Source of the DNA: Aquincola tertiaricarbonis
GTDB taxonomy: Bacteria > Pseudomonadota > Gammaproteobacteria > Burkholderiales > Burkholderiaceae_C
Direction of reading: 5' to 3'
Length of the DNA stretch: 64,000 nt
NCBI RefSeq assembly: GCF_000969605.1
Contig: NZ_JZUE01000009.1
Span: 1 to 64,000 of the forward strand
A program made the translations under genes and the position numbers. Below the pieces are notes generated by a model that searched no databases, was not told where the DNA came from, and saw only the letters and a list, made by a program, of their open reading frames with translations. Position 1 is the stretch's first letter. Each line of letters begins with the position of its first letter. Positions 38,524 to 48,090 of the stretch are shown here, in pieces.

Positions 38524-38841
38524 ATGGACTTCGTGTCACCCACCGTCACCAACCTCATCATCTTCGTGCTGGCCATCTACGTGGGCTACCACGTGGTGTG
38601 GACCGTCACGCCCGCGCTGCACACGCCGCTGATGGCCGTGACCAACGCCATCAGCGCCATCGTGATCGTGGGCGCCATGCTGGCGGCCGCGCTCACCGAA
38701 GGCGCGCCGGCCAAGACCTTCGGCGTGCTGGCCGTGGCGCTGGCCGCGGTGAACGTGTTCGGCGGCTTCCTCGTCACCCGGCGCATGCTGGAGATGTTCC
38801 GCAAGAAGGACCGCCCGGCGGCCAAGAAGGAGGCGGCATGA
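38524..38841 (+). CDS. pntAB: NAD(P) transhydrogenase subunit alpha-2 (PntAB)
   Basis: Membrane domain of 105 aa with about three or four spans (LIIFVLAIYVGYHVVW, LMAVTNAISAIVIVGAML, AVALAAVNVFGGFLVTRRML) and a Lys-rich tail. Part of the proton channel. The stop overlaps the pntB start in ATGA, ensuring equal synthesis. Confidence 0.95.
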   Translation: MDFVSPTVTNLIIFVLAIYVGYHVVWTVTPALHTPLMAVTNAISAIVIVGAMLAAALTEGAPAKTFGVLAVALAAVNVFGGFLVTRRMLEMFRKKDRPAAKKEAA

Positions 38842-40262
38842 GCCTGGATGTCGTCACCCTGCTCTACCTGGTGGCCAGCGTCTGCTTCATCCAGGCGCTC
38901 AAGGGCCTGAGCCACCCCACCACCTCCATCCGCGGCAACCTGTTCGGCATGGCCGGCATGGCCATCGCGGTGGTGACCACCGCGGCACTGATCGTCAAGC
39001 TGGCCGAGGGCAGCATCGGCGGGCTGGTCTGGGTGCTGCTGGGCCTGCTGGTGGGCGGCTCGGCCGGCGCGCTGATGGCCAAGCGCGTCGAGATGACCAA
39101 GATGCCCGAGCTGGTGGCCTTCATGCACAGCATGATCGGCTTGGCCGCCGTGTTCATCGCCGCGGCCGCGGTGATCGAGCCGCATGCCTTCGGCATCGCC
39201 GCCAAGGGCCTGCCCATCCCGGGTGGCAACCGCATCGAGCTGGCGCTGGGCGCCTTCATCGGCGCGGTGACCTTCAGCGGCTCGGTCATCGCCTTCGGCA
39301 AGCTGTCGGGCAAGTACAAGTTCCGGCTGTTCCAGGGCGCGCCGGTGCAGTTCCCGGGGCAGCACATCCTGAACGCGGTGCTGGGCCTGGCGGCGGCATT
39401 CTTCGTGTTCGCGTTCTGGCAGTCGCAGGGCGGCATGAGCATCACCGCGGTGATCGTGCTGGGCTTCGTGCTGGGCGTGCTGCTCATCATCCCCATCGGC
39501 GGGGCCGACATGCCGGTGGTGGTGAGCATGCTCAACAGCTACTCGGGCTGGGCGGCCGCAGGCATCGGCTTCAGCCTGAACAACAGCATGCTGATCATCG
39601 CGGGCTCGCTGGTGGGCAGCTCGGGCGCCATCCTGAGCTACATCATGTGCAAGGCGATGAACCGCTCGTTCTTCAACGTGATCCTGGGCGGTTTCGGCGG
39701 CGATGCCACGGCGGCGGCGGCGGGCGCGCAGCAGCAGCGCAGCGTCAAGAGCGGCAGCGCCGACGACGCGGCCTTCATCATGGGCAATGCCGAGACGGTG
39801 GTCATCGTGCCGGGCTATGGCCTGGCGGTGGCGCGTGCGCAGCATGCGGTCAAGGAGCTGGCGGCCAAGCTCACCGCCAAGGGCGTGACGGTGAAGTACG
39901 CCATCCACCCGGTGGCCGGCCGCATGCCCGGCCACATGAACGTGCTGCTGGCCGAAGCCGAGGTGCCGTACGACCAGGTGTTCGAGATGGAGGACATCAA
40001 CGGCGAGTTCGGCCAGGCCGACGTAGCCATCATCCTGGGTGCCAACGACGTGGTGAACCCCGCCGCGCTGACAAAGGGCAGCCCGATCTACGGCATGCCC
40101 ATCCTCGAGGCCTACAAGGCCAAGACCGTCATCGTCAACAAGCGCTCGATGGCCGCGGGTTACGCCGGCCTGGACAACGAGCTGTTCTACATGGACAAGA
40201 CGATGATGGTCTTCGGCGATGCCAAGAAGGTGGTGGAGGAGATGGTTAAGGCGGTGGAGTAG
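38838..40262 (+). CDS. pntB: NAD(P) transhydrogenase subunit beta
   Basis: 474 aa: an N-terminal half with about 9 spans, then the NADP(H)-binding domain III with VVIVPGYGLAVARAQHAVKEL, HPVAGRMPGHMNVLLAEA, GANDVVNP and KRSMAAGYAGLDNELFY. It couples proton entry to NADPH formation from NADH. The start used, MSLDVVTLLYL, fits the family N-terminus. Confidence 0.96.
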   Translation: MSLDVVTLLYLVASVCFIQALKGLSHPTTSIRGNLFGMAGMAIAVVTTAALIVKLAEGSIGGLVWVLLGLLVGGSAGALMAKRVEMTKMPELVAFMHSMIGLAAVFIAAAAVIEPHAFGIAAKGLPIPGGNRIELALGAFIGAVTFSGSVIAFGKLSGKYKFRLFQGAPVQFPGQHILNAVLGLAAAFFVFAFWQSQGGMSITAVIVLGFVLGVLLIIPIGGADMPVVVSMLNSYSGWAAAGIGFSLNNSMLIIAGSLVGSSGAILSYIMCKAMNRSFFNVILGGFGGDATAAAAGAQQQRSVKSGSADDAAFIMGNAETVVIVPGYGLAVARAQHAVKELAAKLTAKGVTVKYAIHPVAGRMPGHMNVLLAEAEVPYDQVFEMEDINGEFGQADVAIILGANDVVNPAALTKGSPIYGMPILEAYKAKTVIVNKRSMAAGYAGLDNELFYMDKTMMVFGDAKKVVEEMVKAVE

Positions 40263-40346
40263 CCGCCCAAATCGCTATCGAATCCCCTGATGCTGCACCG
40301 CGGAAGGCTCCGTCAGAATCGCCCCTTCGTTTCTGGAGCCCCCGCG

Positions 40347-42050
40347 ATGGAGAAAACTTGGCTGAAGCAGTACCCCGCTGGCGTTCCCCCTGAGATCAAG
40401 TTCGACCTGTATCCCTCGCTCGTGGCCCTGATCGAGGAGAGCTTCCGCAAGTACCGCGACCTGCCGGCCTACGTCTTCATGGGCCGCAGCTACCGCTTCC
40501 GCCAGGTGGACGATGCCTCCCGTGCCTTCGCCGCCTACCTGCAGTCGCTGGGGCTGGAGCGCGGCGACCGCGTGGCGGTGATGATGCCCAACGTGCCCCA
40601 GTACCCGGTGGCGGTGGCGGGCATCCTGCGGGCGGGCTACGTGGTGGTGAACGTCAATCCGCTGTACACCCCGCGCGAGCTGGAGCACCAGCTCAAGGAC
40701 GCCGGCGCCAAGGCGCTGGTGATCCTCGAGAACTTCGCGCACGTGCTGCAGCAGGTGGCGCATGCGGTGCCGGTCAAGCATGTGGTGCTGGCCGCCATGG
40801 GCGACATGCTGGGCCTGGCCAAGGGCTCGCTCGTCAACTACGTGGTGCGCAAGGTCAAGAAGATGGTGCCGGCCTTCGAGCTGCCCACCGCCGTGCGCTT
40901 CAACGATGCGCTGGTGATCGGCCGCCGCAAGCCCTACACCGCGCCCTCGCTGGGCCCGGACGACATCGCGGTGCTGCAGTACACCGGCGGCACCACCGGC
41001 GTCAGCAAGGGCGCGGTGCTGCTGCACCGCAACCTGGTGGCCAACGTGCTGCAGTGCGAGGCCTGGTACCAGCCGGCGCTCAAGAAGATCCCGCCGGGCG
41101 AGCAGATCGTGACCGTGTGCGCGCTGCCGCTGTATCACATCTTCGGCTTCAACACGAACATGATGCTGTCCATGCGCATGGGCGGCTGCAACCTGCTGAT
41201 TCCCAATCCGCGCGACCTGCCGGCGGTGCTGAAGGAACTGAGCAAGCACCGCTTCCACAGCCTCCCGGCGGTCAACACGCTGTTCAATGCGCTGGCCAAC
41301 CATCCGGCCTTCAACACGGTGGACTGGAGCCACCTGAAGATCTCGGTGGGCGGCGGCATGGCGGTGCAGAGCGCCACCGCCAAGCTGTGGCTGGAGAAGA
41401 CCGGCTGCCCGATCGTGGAGGGCTACGGCCTGTCGGAAACCTCGCCGGTGGCTTCGTGCAATCCGGTAGACAGCCACAAGTTCACCGGCACCATCGGCCT
41501 GCCGATGCCCAACACCGAATTCGCGCTGCTGGACGACGATGGCCGCGAGGTGCCCGCCGGCACCGCCGGCGAGATCGCCATCCGCGGCCCGCAGGTGATG
41601 GCCGGCTACTGGCAGCGGCCCGACGAGACGGCCAAGGTCATGACGGCCGACGGCTTCTTCCGCACGGGCGACGTGGGGCTGATCGACGAGCGCGGCTTCT
41701 TCAAGATCGTGGACCGCAAGAAGGACATGATCCTGGTCAGCGGCTTCAACGTGTATCCCAACGAGGTGGAGGACGTGCTGACGCAGCTGGACGGCGTGCT
41801 GGAGTGCGCCGCGGTGGGCGTGCCCGATGACAAGGCCGGCGAGGCGGTGAAGGTGGTCATCGTGAAGAAGAACCCCGCGCTCACCGAGCAGGACGTGCGG
41901 GCCTTCTGCGAAGCCAACCTCACCGGCTACAAGCGGCCGCGGGTGGTGGAGTTCCGCACCGAGCTGCCCAAGACGCCGATCGGCAAGATCCTGCGCCGCG
42001 AGCTGCGCGACAAGCGCAGCGCCGAGCCACCCGCCACGGTGGCCAGCTGA
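40347..42050 (+). CDS. fadD: Long-chain fatty-acid--CoA ligase
   Basis: Adenylate-forming acyl-CoA synthetase, 567 aa. Phosphate loop YTGGTTGVSKGAVLLH, adenine motif GYGLSETSPV, FRTGDVGLID, the hinge DRKKDMILVSGFNVYPNEVED and the catalytic lysine region KTPIGKILRREL. It activates exogenous fatty acids for beta-oxidation at the inner membrane. ATG 40347 begins MEKTWLKQYPAGVP, as in FadD; the frame upstream has no similarity. Confidence 0.93.
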   Translation: MEKTWLKQYPAGVPPEIKFDLYPSLVALIEESFRKYRDLPAYVFMGRSYRFRQVDDASRAFAAYLQSLGLERGDRVAVMMPNVPQYPVAVAGILRAGYVVVNVNPLYTPRELEHQLKDAGAKALVILENFAHVLQQVAHAVPVKHVVLAAMGDMLGLAKGSLVNYVVRKVKKMVPAFELPTAVRFNDALVIGRRKPYTAPSLGPDDIAVLQYTGGTTGVSKGAVLLHRNLVANVLQCEAWYQPALKKIPPGEQIVTVCALPLYHIFGFNTNMMLSMRMGGCNLLIPNPRDLPAVLKELSKHRFHSLPAVNTLFNALANHPAFNTVDWSHLKISVGGGMAVQSATAKLWLEKTGCPIVEGYGLSETSPVASCNPVDSHKFTGTIGLPMPNTEFALLDDDGREVPAGTAGEIAIRGPQVMAGYWQRPDETAKVMTADGFFRTGDVGLIDERGFFKIVDRKKDMILVSGFNVYPNEVEDVLTQLDGVLECAAVGVPDDKAGEAVKVVIVKKNPALTEQDVRAFCEANLTGYKRPRVVEFRTELPKTPIGKILRRELRDKRSAEPPATVAS

Positions 42051-42052
42051 CC

Positions 42053-42784
42053 TTGATCGCCATCGTCAGCGCGCTGCATGAGGAGCTGAGCGCCATCGAC
42101 GCCCTGCTGGAAGGCCGCAGCCTGCAGCAGCGCGGTGGCCGCAGCTTCCACCGCGGCCGGCTGCAGGGGCATGAGGTGCTGCTGGTGCTCAGCGGCATCG
42201 GCAAGGTGGCCGCCGCCAGCACGGCCACCCTGGCGCTGGATGCCTTCGGCGCGCAGGCGCTGCTGTTCACCGGCGTGGCCGGTGGGCTGGCGCCGGGGGT
42301 CCGGGTGGGCGACGTGGTGGTGGCGCGCGAGCTGCTGCAGCACGACCTGGACGTGTCGCCGCTGTTCCCGCGCTATGTGGTGCCCTCGGCGGGCCGTGCC
42401 CGCTTCGCGGCCGATGCGGTGCTGGCCGATGCGCTGGCGGCGGCGGCGGACGAAGTGCTGGCGCAGCCGCATCCCGCGCTGCAGCGCTTGGGCATCGGCA
42501 CCGTGCGCAGCCACCAGGGCCTGGTGGTCAGTGGCGACCGCTTCGTCGGCACCGCGGTCGAGAGCGACGCCTTGCGCACCGCGCTGCCCGATGCGCTGGC
42601 GGTGGAAATGGAAGGTGCCGCGGTGGCGCAGGTGTGCGCCGCCTTCGGCCGGCCTTTCGCGGTGCTGCGCACCGTGTCCGACCGCGCCGACGACAGCGCG
42701 CATGTGGACTTCCAGCGCTTCATCGCCGAGGTGGCGGCCGAGTACTCGCGCGACACCGTCGCCGCCGCGCTGCGCAGCCTCTGA
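42053..42784 (+). CDS. mtnN: 5'-methylthioadenosine/S-adenosylhomocysteine nucleosidase
   Basis: Purine-nucleoside-phosphorylase fold enzyme (243 aa) that cleaves adenine from MTA and SAH. Core motifs are IVSALHEE, SGIGKVAAASTATLALDAF, FTGVAGGLAPGVRVGDVVVA, the purine-site EMEGAAVAQVC and the catalytic Asp in TVSDRADDSA. The start is TTG 42053, two bases after the fadD stop; no ATG precedes the conserved N-terminus, so translation is probably coupled to fadD. Confidence 0.9.
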   Translation: MIAIVSALHEELSAIDALLEGRSLQQRGGRSFHRGRLQGHEVLLVLSGIGKVAAASTATLALDAFGAQALLFTGVAGGLAPGVRVGDVVVARELLQHDLDVSPLFPRYVVPSAGRARFAADAVLADALAAAADEVLAQPHPALQRLGIGTVRSHQGLVVSGDRFVGTAVESDALRTALPDALAVEMEGAAVAQVCAAFGRPFAVLRTVSDRADDSAHVDFQRFIAEVAAEYSRDTVAAALRSL

Positions 42785-42817
42785 CCCCGCCGCGCCGCGA
42801 GGCACACTCGCGGGCCT

Positions 42818-43567
42818 ATGCAGCGAATCCATGTCGAAGCCCCGCTGGCCGCCGGCCAGCTTCTTGATCTGCCGCCTGGCGCGGCCCGCCATGTGCAGGT
42901 GCTGCGGCTGCAGCCCGGCGCACCGCTCACCTTGTTCAATGGCCAGGGCGGCGAGTGGTCGGCGCGCGTCGAGCACATCGGCCGCAGCGCGGTGCAGGTG
43001 CAGGTAGACACGCACGATGCCGTGGAGCGCGAGATCGGCCCGCAGCTGACCATCGCGCTGTCCATGCCCGCCAACGACCGCATGGACACGCTGGTTGAAA
43101 AGGCGGTGGAGCTCGGCGTGGCCGCCATCCAGCCGCTGATGAGCGAACGCTCGGTGCTGCGCCTGGCCGGTGAACGCGCCGAACGCAAGCGGGCGCACTG
43201 GCAGGGCATCGCGGTGGCGGCCTGCGAGCAGTCGGGCCGCAACCGGGTGCCGGCCGTCGGCCCCGTGCTGACCCTGCAGGCGTGGCTGGATGGCCTGGGC
43301 GACACCGGTGACGCCGCCCGCTGGCTGCTGGGCTTCGGCGAGGCCGCGCTGCCGCTGGCGCAGCGACTGCAGCCTCGGCCGCCGCCACGGCTGCTGCTGC
43401 TCAGCGGGCCGGAGGGCGGGCTCTCTGCCGCGGAGGTGGAAGCAGCGCGGCGCAGCGGCTTCCTGCCGACCTCGCTCGGCCCCGCGGTGCTGCGCGCAGA
43501 CACCGCGCCGCTGGCCGCACTGGCCGCACTGGGCCTGCTGGCTGTGGTGCCAAACGCCGCAGGCTGA
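42818..43567 (+). CDS. rsmE: 16S rRNA (uracil1498-N3)-methyltransferase RsmE
   Basis: SPOUT-fold methyltransferase, 249 aa. The N-terminal PUA-like part is MQRIHVEAPLAAGQ...HVQVLRLQPG; the trefoil knot shows LVEKAVELGVAAIQPLMSERS, ACEQSGRN, LLLLSGPEGGLS and LRADTAPLAAL. Thirty-three nt separate it from mtnN. Confidence 0.94.
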   Translation: MQRIHVEAPLAAGQLLDLPPGAARHVQVLRLQPGAPLTLFNGQGGEWSARVEHIGRSAVQVQVDTHDAVEREIGPQLTIALSMPANDRMDTLVEKAVELGVAAIQPLMSERSVLRLAGERAERKRAHWQGIAVAACEQSGRNRVPAVGPVLTLQAWLDGLGDTGDAARWLLGFGEAALPLAQRLQPRPPPRLLLLSGPEGGLSAAEVEAARRSGFLPTSLGPAVLRADTAPLAALAALGLLAVVPNAAG

Positions 43568-43671
43568 AGGCGCTTCGTGCGCTAATGCGCAGGCCGCCCC
43601 GGCGCGCCGGGCTGCGGCGCGCTGCGTTCCCACAATCCGGCGCTCTTTCCATCCATCACGAGGAGATCGAC

Positions 43672-44157
43672 ATGGGATTGCTGGACTTGGCCATCGGCAT
43701 GCTGGGCAACAACAACGGGCAGGGCGCGCAGGGTGGCGGCCTCGGCGGTGCGCTCGGCGGCATGCTGGGCGGCGGCCACGGTGGCGGTCAAGCCGACCTG
43801 CTGCGCATCGTCGCGCTGGTGCTGTCCCAGGTGGGGCAGCAGGGTGGGCCGGGCACGGGCGGCGGGCTGGGCGCGCTGGTGGAGCAGTTCACACGCAGTG
43901 GCCTGGGCGACGTGGTGTCGTCCTGGGTGGGCACCGGCGCCAACCAGCCGGTGTCGCCGGGGCAGCTCGGCCAGGTGTTCGGCGACGATCTGCTGGGCCG
44001 GCTGACGCAGCAGACCGGCCTGTCGCAGGGCGACCTGCTCAGCCAGCTGTCGCAGGTGCTGCCGCAGGCCGTCGACCAGATGACGCCGCAGGGCCAGCTG
44101 CCGGCCGATGGCGGGCTGGGCGAGATCGGCTCGATCCTCGAGCGCTTCGCGCGCTAA
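43672..44157 (+). CDS. yidB: YidB-family protein (DUF937)
   Basis: 161 aa, Gly-rich N-terminus (MGLLDLAIGMLGNNNGQG, GGLGGALGGMLGGGHGGG) and a helical body ending EIGSILERFAR. YidB proteins are of unknown function and may be cell-envelope associated. Motifs WVGTGANQPVSPGQLGQVFG and LSQGDLLSQLSQVLPQAVDQMTPQGQLP are characteristic. A strong GAGGAG site precedes ATG 43672. Its last 119 nt overlap antisense with the eutR frame. Confidence 0.9.
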   Translation: MGLLDLAIGMLGNNNGQGAQGGGLGGALGGMLGGGHGGGQADLLRIVALVLSQVGQQGGPGTGGGLGALVEQFTRSGLGDVVSSWVGTGANQPVSPGQLGQVFGDDLLGRLTQQTGLSQGDLLSQLSQVLPQAVDQMTPQGQLPADGGLGEIGSILERFAR

Positions 44158-45121
44158 GCGTCTGCGAGGGCAGCTCGCCGAACATCTGCTTGTAGTCGTG
44201 CGCGAAGTGGCCCATGTGGAAGAAGCCCCACTGCGCCGCCACGTCCTGCACCGTGGCGCCGCCTTCGCGCAGCTTGCGGCGGCAGGCGTTCATGCGCACT
44301 GCCTTCAGGAAGTCGGCCGGTGAATCACCGACCACGCTGCGGAAGTGGTTCTGCAGCGTGCGGCGGGTGAGGTGCAGCTCGGCGCACAGCTCGTCCACCG
44401 TCGTTGTGTGGTTCATCGGACGGCTTACCAGTTCGCGCGCCAGCATCACGGTGGCCAGGCGGCGGCTGGCGGCGGTGTCGGCAGGCGGGCCGTCCTCGGC
44501 CGCCCGGCCGCACAGCAGCCCGAGCAGCTGGTCCAGCAGCGTCTGCAGTGCCAGGCGGCCGCCGGGCTGGGCCGCCTGGCCGGCCGCACCCAGGTGCAGC
44601 ATCGATTCGATGGTGCGGCAGATGGCCCGGTGCACCGCCGGCGTCACCTGCACCGCCTGCAGCGCCGCGCGGTGGGCGCCGGCATCGTGCACCGCCAGCG
44701 TGTCCAGCCGCCGGGACAGCCAGTCGGCGTCGATCACCACGCCATAGATGCCGAAGTCGGCCGGCGTGCGCAGCGTGAACGACGCATCGGCCGCCGCGCG
44801 CAGCACCGGCCGCGTGGCCTGCGGCGCCTGCAGCCGGCCGCAGAAATGCAGCGCATCGTGCTGGCGGCCATCGGGGATGCCGAACCACACCGCGCCGCGC
44901 CAGGGCTGGCACTGCTGGCTGGTCTGCTGGCGCGTGTGCTCATGGAACACCTGCAGCCGCGGGCCGTCGTCGGCCCACAACTCACGCACCGTGCCGGCGA
45001 AGCGGCCCTGCGAGAGCTGGTCGTACTGCTGCTGCCAGCACGACAGGTGGCTGGCGTGCTGGTCCACGTCATTGCTGGCCAGCGCCTGGTAGCGCAGGCC
45101 CGGACCCTGTAACGGTGACAC
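44039..45121 (-). CDS. eutR: AraC-family regulator of ethanolamine utilisation (EutR-like)
   Basis: 360 aa. The sensor half has SHLSCWQQQYDQLSQGRFAG and AVWFGIPDG, matching the EutR ethanolamine/B12-sensing domain. The C-terminal AraC HTH has RRTLQNHFRSVVGDSPADFLKAVRMNACRRKL and WGFFHMGHFAHDYKQMFGELPS. I chose GTG 45121, with GGGGGGAG six nt upstream; longer starts would consume the promoter gap. An Arg/Ala/Pro-rich tail of about 40 residues after the HTH is read from the antisense of yidB. Divergent from the permease and eutBC. Confidence 0.88.
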   Translation of the reverse strand: MSPLQGPGLRYQALASNDVDQHASHLSCWQQQYDQLSQGRFAGTVRELWADDGPRLQVFHEHTRQQTSQQCQPWRGAVWFGIPDGRQHDALHFCGRLQAPQATRPVLRAAADASFTLRTPADFGIYGVVIDADWLSRRLDTLAVHDAGAHRAALQAVQVTPAVHRAICRTIESMLHLGAAGQAAQPGGRLALQTLLDQLLGLLCGRAAEDGPPADTAASRRLATVMLARELVSRPMNHTTTVDELCAELHLTRRTLQNHFRSVVGDSPADFLKAVRMNACRRKLREGGATVQDVAAQWGFFHMGHFAHDYKQMFGELPSQTLSARSARGSSRSRPARHRPAAGPAASSGRRPAAAPATAG

Positions 45122-45279
45122 GGCGAGCTCCCCCCGGACATGTCCTGTGCTTGTGGCCGCCAGCATTGCAAGAGCGATGCCACGGCGGCCGCGCCTTGCG
45201 GATTTCCGTTTTGGGATAGGGCGGCCGCAGGCGGCTTGCTTCAATCCGCCGCATTGTTCGGCTACCTGCGAGGATGACC

Positions 45280-46674
45280 ATGGTTGCTTCCCCCACCACC
45301 GCCGCCGCGCCGGGCCTCAAGAAGGTGCTCGGGCCCTTCCAGCTCTGGGGCATCTGCGTCGGCCTGGTGATCTCGGGCGAGTACTTCGGCTGGAGCTACG
45401 GCTGGAACAGCGCCGGCACGCTCGGCTTCCTGGTGGCCACGCTGCTGGTGGCCACCATGTACACCACCTTCATCTTCAGCTTCACCGAGCTCTCCACCGC
45501 CATTCCGCATGCCGGCGGGCCGTTTGCGTATGCACGCCGGGCCTTCGGGCCCACCGGCGGCTTCATCGCCGGCTTTGCGACGCTGGTGGAGTTCGTGTTC
45601 GCGCCGCCCGCCATCTCGCTGGCCATCGGCGCCTACCTGAACGTGCAGTTCCCGGCGCTCGACCCGAAGCTGATCGCGGTGGCCGCCTATGTGGTGTTCA
45701 TCGCGCTGAACTGGGTGGGCATCGGCATCGCCGCGGCCTTCGAGCTGGTGGTCACGCTGCTGGCCATCTTCGAGCTGCTGGTGTTCATGGGCGTGGTGAG
45801 CCCGGGCTGGTCGCTGGCCAACTACGTGGCCAACGGCTGGGCCGGCAGCGACGTGTTCAGCGGCGCGGCGGTGGCGGGCATCTTCGCGTCCATCCCCTTC
45901 GCCATCTGGTTCTTCCTGGCCATCGAAGGCGCGGCCATGGCGGCGGAGGAAGCGCGCGATCCGCAGCGCACCATCCCGAAGGCCTACATCGCCGGCATCC
46001 TCACGTTGGTGGTGCTGGCGTTCGGCGTGATGATCATGGCCGGCGGCGTGGGCGACTGGCGCAAGATCGCCAACATCAACGACCCGCTGCCGCAGGCGAT
46101 GAAGGTGGTGGTGGGCGAGTCCAGCGGCTGGCTGCACATGATGGTGTGGATCGGGCTGTTCGGCCTCATCGCCTCGTTCCACGGGATCATCATGGGCTAT
46201 TCGCGGCAGATCTTCGCGCTGGCCCGCGCCGGCTACCTGCCGTGCTCGTTCGCGGTGCTGTCGCCGCGCTTCCAGACGCCGCACCGTGCGCTGCTGGCCG
46301 GCGGCGTGGTCGGCATCGCCGCCATCTTCAGCGACCAGTGGATCCAGTTCGGCGGCCAGTCGCTCACCGCCAACATCGTGACGATGTCGGTCTTCGGCGC
46401 CATCGTCATGTACATCACCTCGATGGCCTCGCTGTTCAAGCTGCGCGCCACCGAGCCGATGCTGGCCCGGCCCTACCGCGCGCCGTTCTATCCGCTGTTC
46501 CCGGCCATCGCGCTGGTGCTGGGCGTGGTGTGCCTGGGCGCGATGGTGTGGTTCAACCCGTTGCTGACCGTGGTCTTCCTGGGGTTGATGGCGATCGCCT
46601 ACGCTTACTTCCGCCTCACCTCCCGCTCCCGCGACGAGGCCCCGCAGGACAAGCTGCTGCAGGGCGCGCTCTGA
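45280..46674 (+). CDS. eat: Ethanolamine permease
   Basis: APC-superfamily transporter, 464 aa, about 12 spans. Family blocks are LWGICVGLVISGEYFGWSYGW, FIFSFTELSTAIPHAGGPFAYARRA, FFLAIEGAAMAAEEARDP and SFHGIIMGYSRQIFALARAGYLP, all typical of EutP/Eat ethanolamine permeases. Two ATGs lie six nt apart; GAGG sits directly before the first and 6 nt before the second (45280), so the second is better placed. Followed by eutB after 18 nt. Confidence 0.94.
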   Translation: MVASPTTAAAPGLKKVLGPFQLWGICVGLVISGEYFGWSYGWNSAGTLGFLVATLLVATMYTTFIFSFTELSTAIPHAGGPFAYARRAFGPTGGFIAGFATLVEFVFAPPAISLAIGAYLNVQFPALDPKLIAVAAYVVFIALNWVGIGIAAAFELVVTLLAIFELLVFMGVVSPGWSLANYVANGWAGSDVFSGAAVAGIFASIPFAIWFFLAIEGAAMAAEEARDPQRTIPKAYIAGILTLVVLAFGVMIMAGGVGDWRKIANINDPLPQAMKVVVGESSGWLHMMVWIGLFGLIASFHGIIMGYSRQIFALARAGYLPCSFAVLSPRFQTPHRALLAGGVVGIAAIFSDQWIQFGGQSLTANIVTMSVFGAIVMYITSMASLFKLRATEPMLARPYRAPFYPLFPAIALVLGVVCLGAMVWFNPLLTVVFLGLMAIAYAYFRLTSRSRDEAPQDKLLQGAL

Positions 46675-46692
46675 ACCCGGTGTCCCCGCACG

Positions 46693-48090
46693 ATGACCTA
46701 CCGCTCCACGCTCGCCGGCGAGGTCCATCGCTTCGATGACCTGAAGCAGGTGATGGCCTGCGCCAGCCCGGCCCGCTCGGGCGACCAGCTGGCCGGCGTG
46801 GCCGCCGCCACCGCGCAGCAGCGCATGGCCGCCCGCCACGTGCTGGCCGACCTGCCGCTGAAGGTCTTCCTGCAGGAAGCGCTGGTGCCGTACGAGGACG
46901 ACAACATCACCCGGCTGATCATCGACACCCACGATGCGGCCGCCTTCGCGCCGGTGTCCCACCTCACGGTGGGCGCCTTCCGCGACTGGCTGCTGGGCGA
47001 CGGGGCCGACACCGACGCCCTGGCCGCCCTGGCGCCCGGCCTCACGCCCGAGATGGTGGCCGCGGTGAGCAAGCTGATGCGCAACCAGGACCTGATCGCG
47101 GTGGCGCGCAAGGCCCGGGTGGTCACGCGCTTCCGCAACACCATTGGCCTGCCCGGGCACCTGGCTGTGCGGCTGCAGCCCAACCACCCTACCGACGACC
47201 TGCGCGGCGTCGCCGCTTCCACGCTGGACGGCCTGATGTACGGCGCGGGCGATGCGGTGATCGGCGTCAACCCCGCCTCCGACAGCCTGCCGGTGCTGGC
47301 CGGCCTGCTGCGCATGCTGGACGAGGTGATCCAGCGCTTCGAGATCCCGACCCAGAGCTGCGTGCTCACCCACGTGACCAACACGCTGCAACTGGCCGAG
47401 GCCGGGGTGCCGGTCGACCTGGTGTTCCAGTCGATCGGCGGCACCGAGAAGACCAACCGCAGCTTCGGCGTCACGCCCGAGCTGCTGGCCGAGGCGCAGG
47501 CCGCCGCGCTGGCGCAGCAGCGCGGCACGGTGGGCAGCAACGTCATGTACTTCGAGACCGGCCAGGGCAGCGCGCTGTCGGCCAATGCCAACTTCGGCGT
47601 CGACCAGCAGACCTGCGAGGTCCGCGCCTATGCGCTGGCGCGTCGCTACAACCCGCTGCTGATCAACACCGTGGTGGGCTTCATCGGGCCGGAGTACCTG
47701 TACGACGGCAAGCAGATCATCCGCGCCGGGCTGGAAGACCACTTCTGCGGCAAGCTGCTGGGCCTGCCCATCGGCTGCGACGTCTGCTACACCAACCATG
47801 CCGAAGCCGACCAGGACGACATGGACACGCTGCTGGTGCTGCTGGGCGCGGCCGGCATCAACTTCGTGATCGGCGTGCCGGGGGCGGACGACGTGATGCT
47901 CAACTACCAGAGCACCTCGTTCCACGACGCGCTGTTCCTGCGCGAAACACTGGGCCTGAAGCGCGCGCCCGAGTTCGAGGCCTGGCTGCAGCGCATGCAG
48001 ATCACCGACCGTGCCGGCCAGGTGCTGCCGCCTTCGGCCAACCACCGGCTGCTGTCCGACATGGGCGCGCTGGCGCTGGGCCATGGCTGA
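46693..48090 (+). CDS. eutB: Ethanolamine ammonia-lyase large subunit
   Basis: Adenosylcobalamin-dependent TIM-barrel subunit that converts ethanolamine to acetaldehyde and ammonia. Length 465 aa. Markers: FLQEALVPYEDDNITRLI, GLPGHLAVRLQPNHPTDD, DAVIGVNPASDS, ETGQGSALSANANFGVDQQTCE, GCDVCYTNHAEADQDD and GVPGADDVMLNYQSTSFHD. No microcompartment or eutA reactivase genes are present nearby. The stop overlaps eutC by 8 bp. Confidence 0.97.
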   Translation: MTYRSTLAGEVHRFDDLKQVMACASPARSGDQLAGVAAATAQQRMAARHVLADLPLKVFLQEALVPYEDDNITRLIIDTHDAAAFAPVSHLTVGAFRDWLLGDGADTDALAALAPGLTPEMVAAVSKLMRNQDLIAVARKARVVTRFRNTIGLPGHLAVRLQPNHPTDDLRGVAASTLDGLMYGAGDAVIGVNPASDSLPVLAGLLRMLDEVIQRFEIPTQSCVLTHVTNTLQLAEAGVPVDLVFQSIGGTEKTNRSFGVTPELLAEAQAAALAQQRGTVGSNVMYFETGQGSALSANANFGVDQQTCEVRAYALARRYNPLLINTVVGFIGPEYLYDGKQIIRAGLEDHFCGKLLGLPIGCDVCYTNHAEADQDDMDTLLVLLGAAGINFVIGVPGADDVMLNYQSTSFHDALFLRETLGLKRAPEFEAWLQRMQITDRAGQVLPPSANHRLLSDMGALALGHG

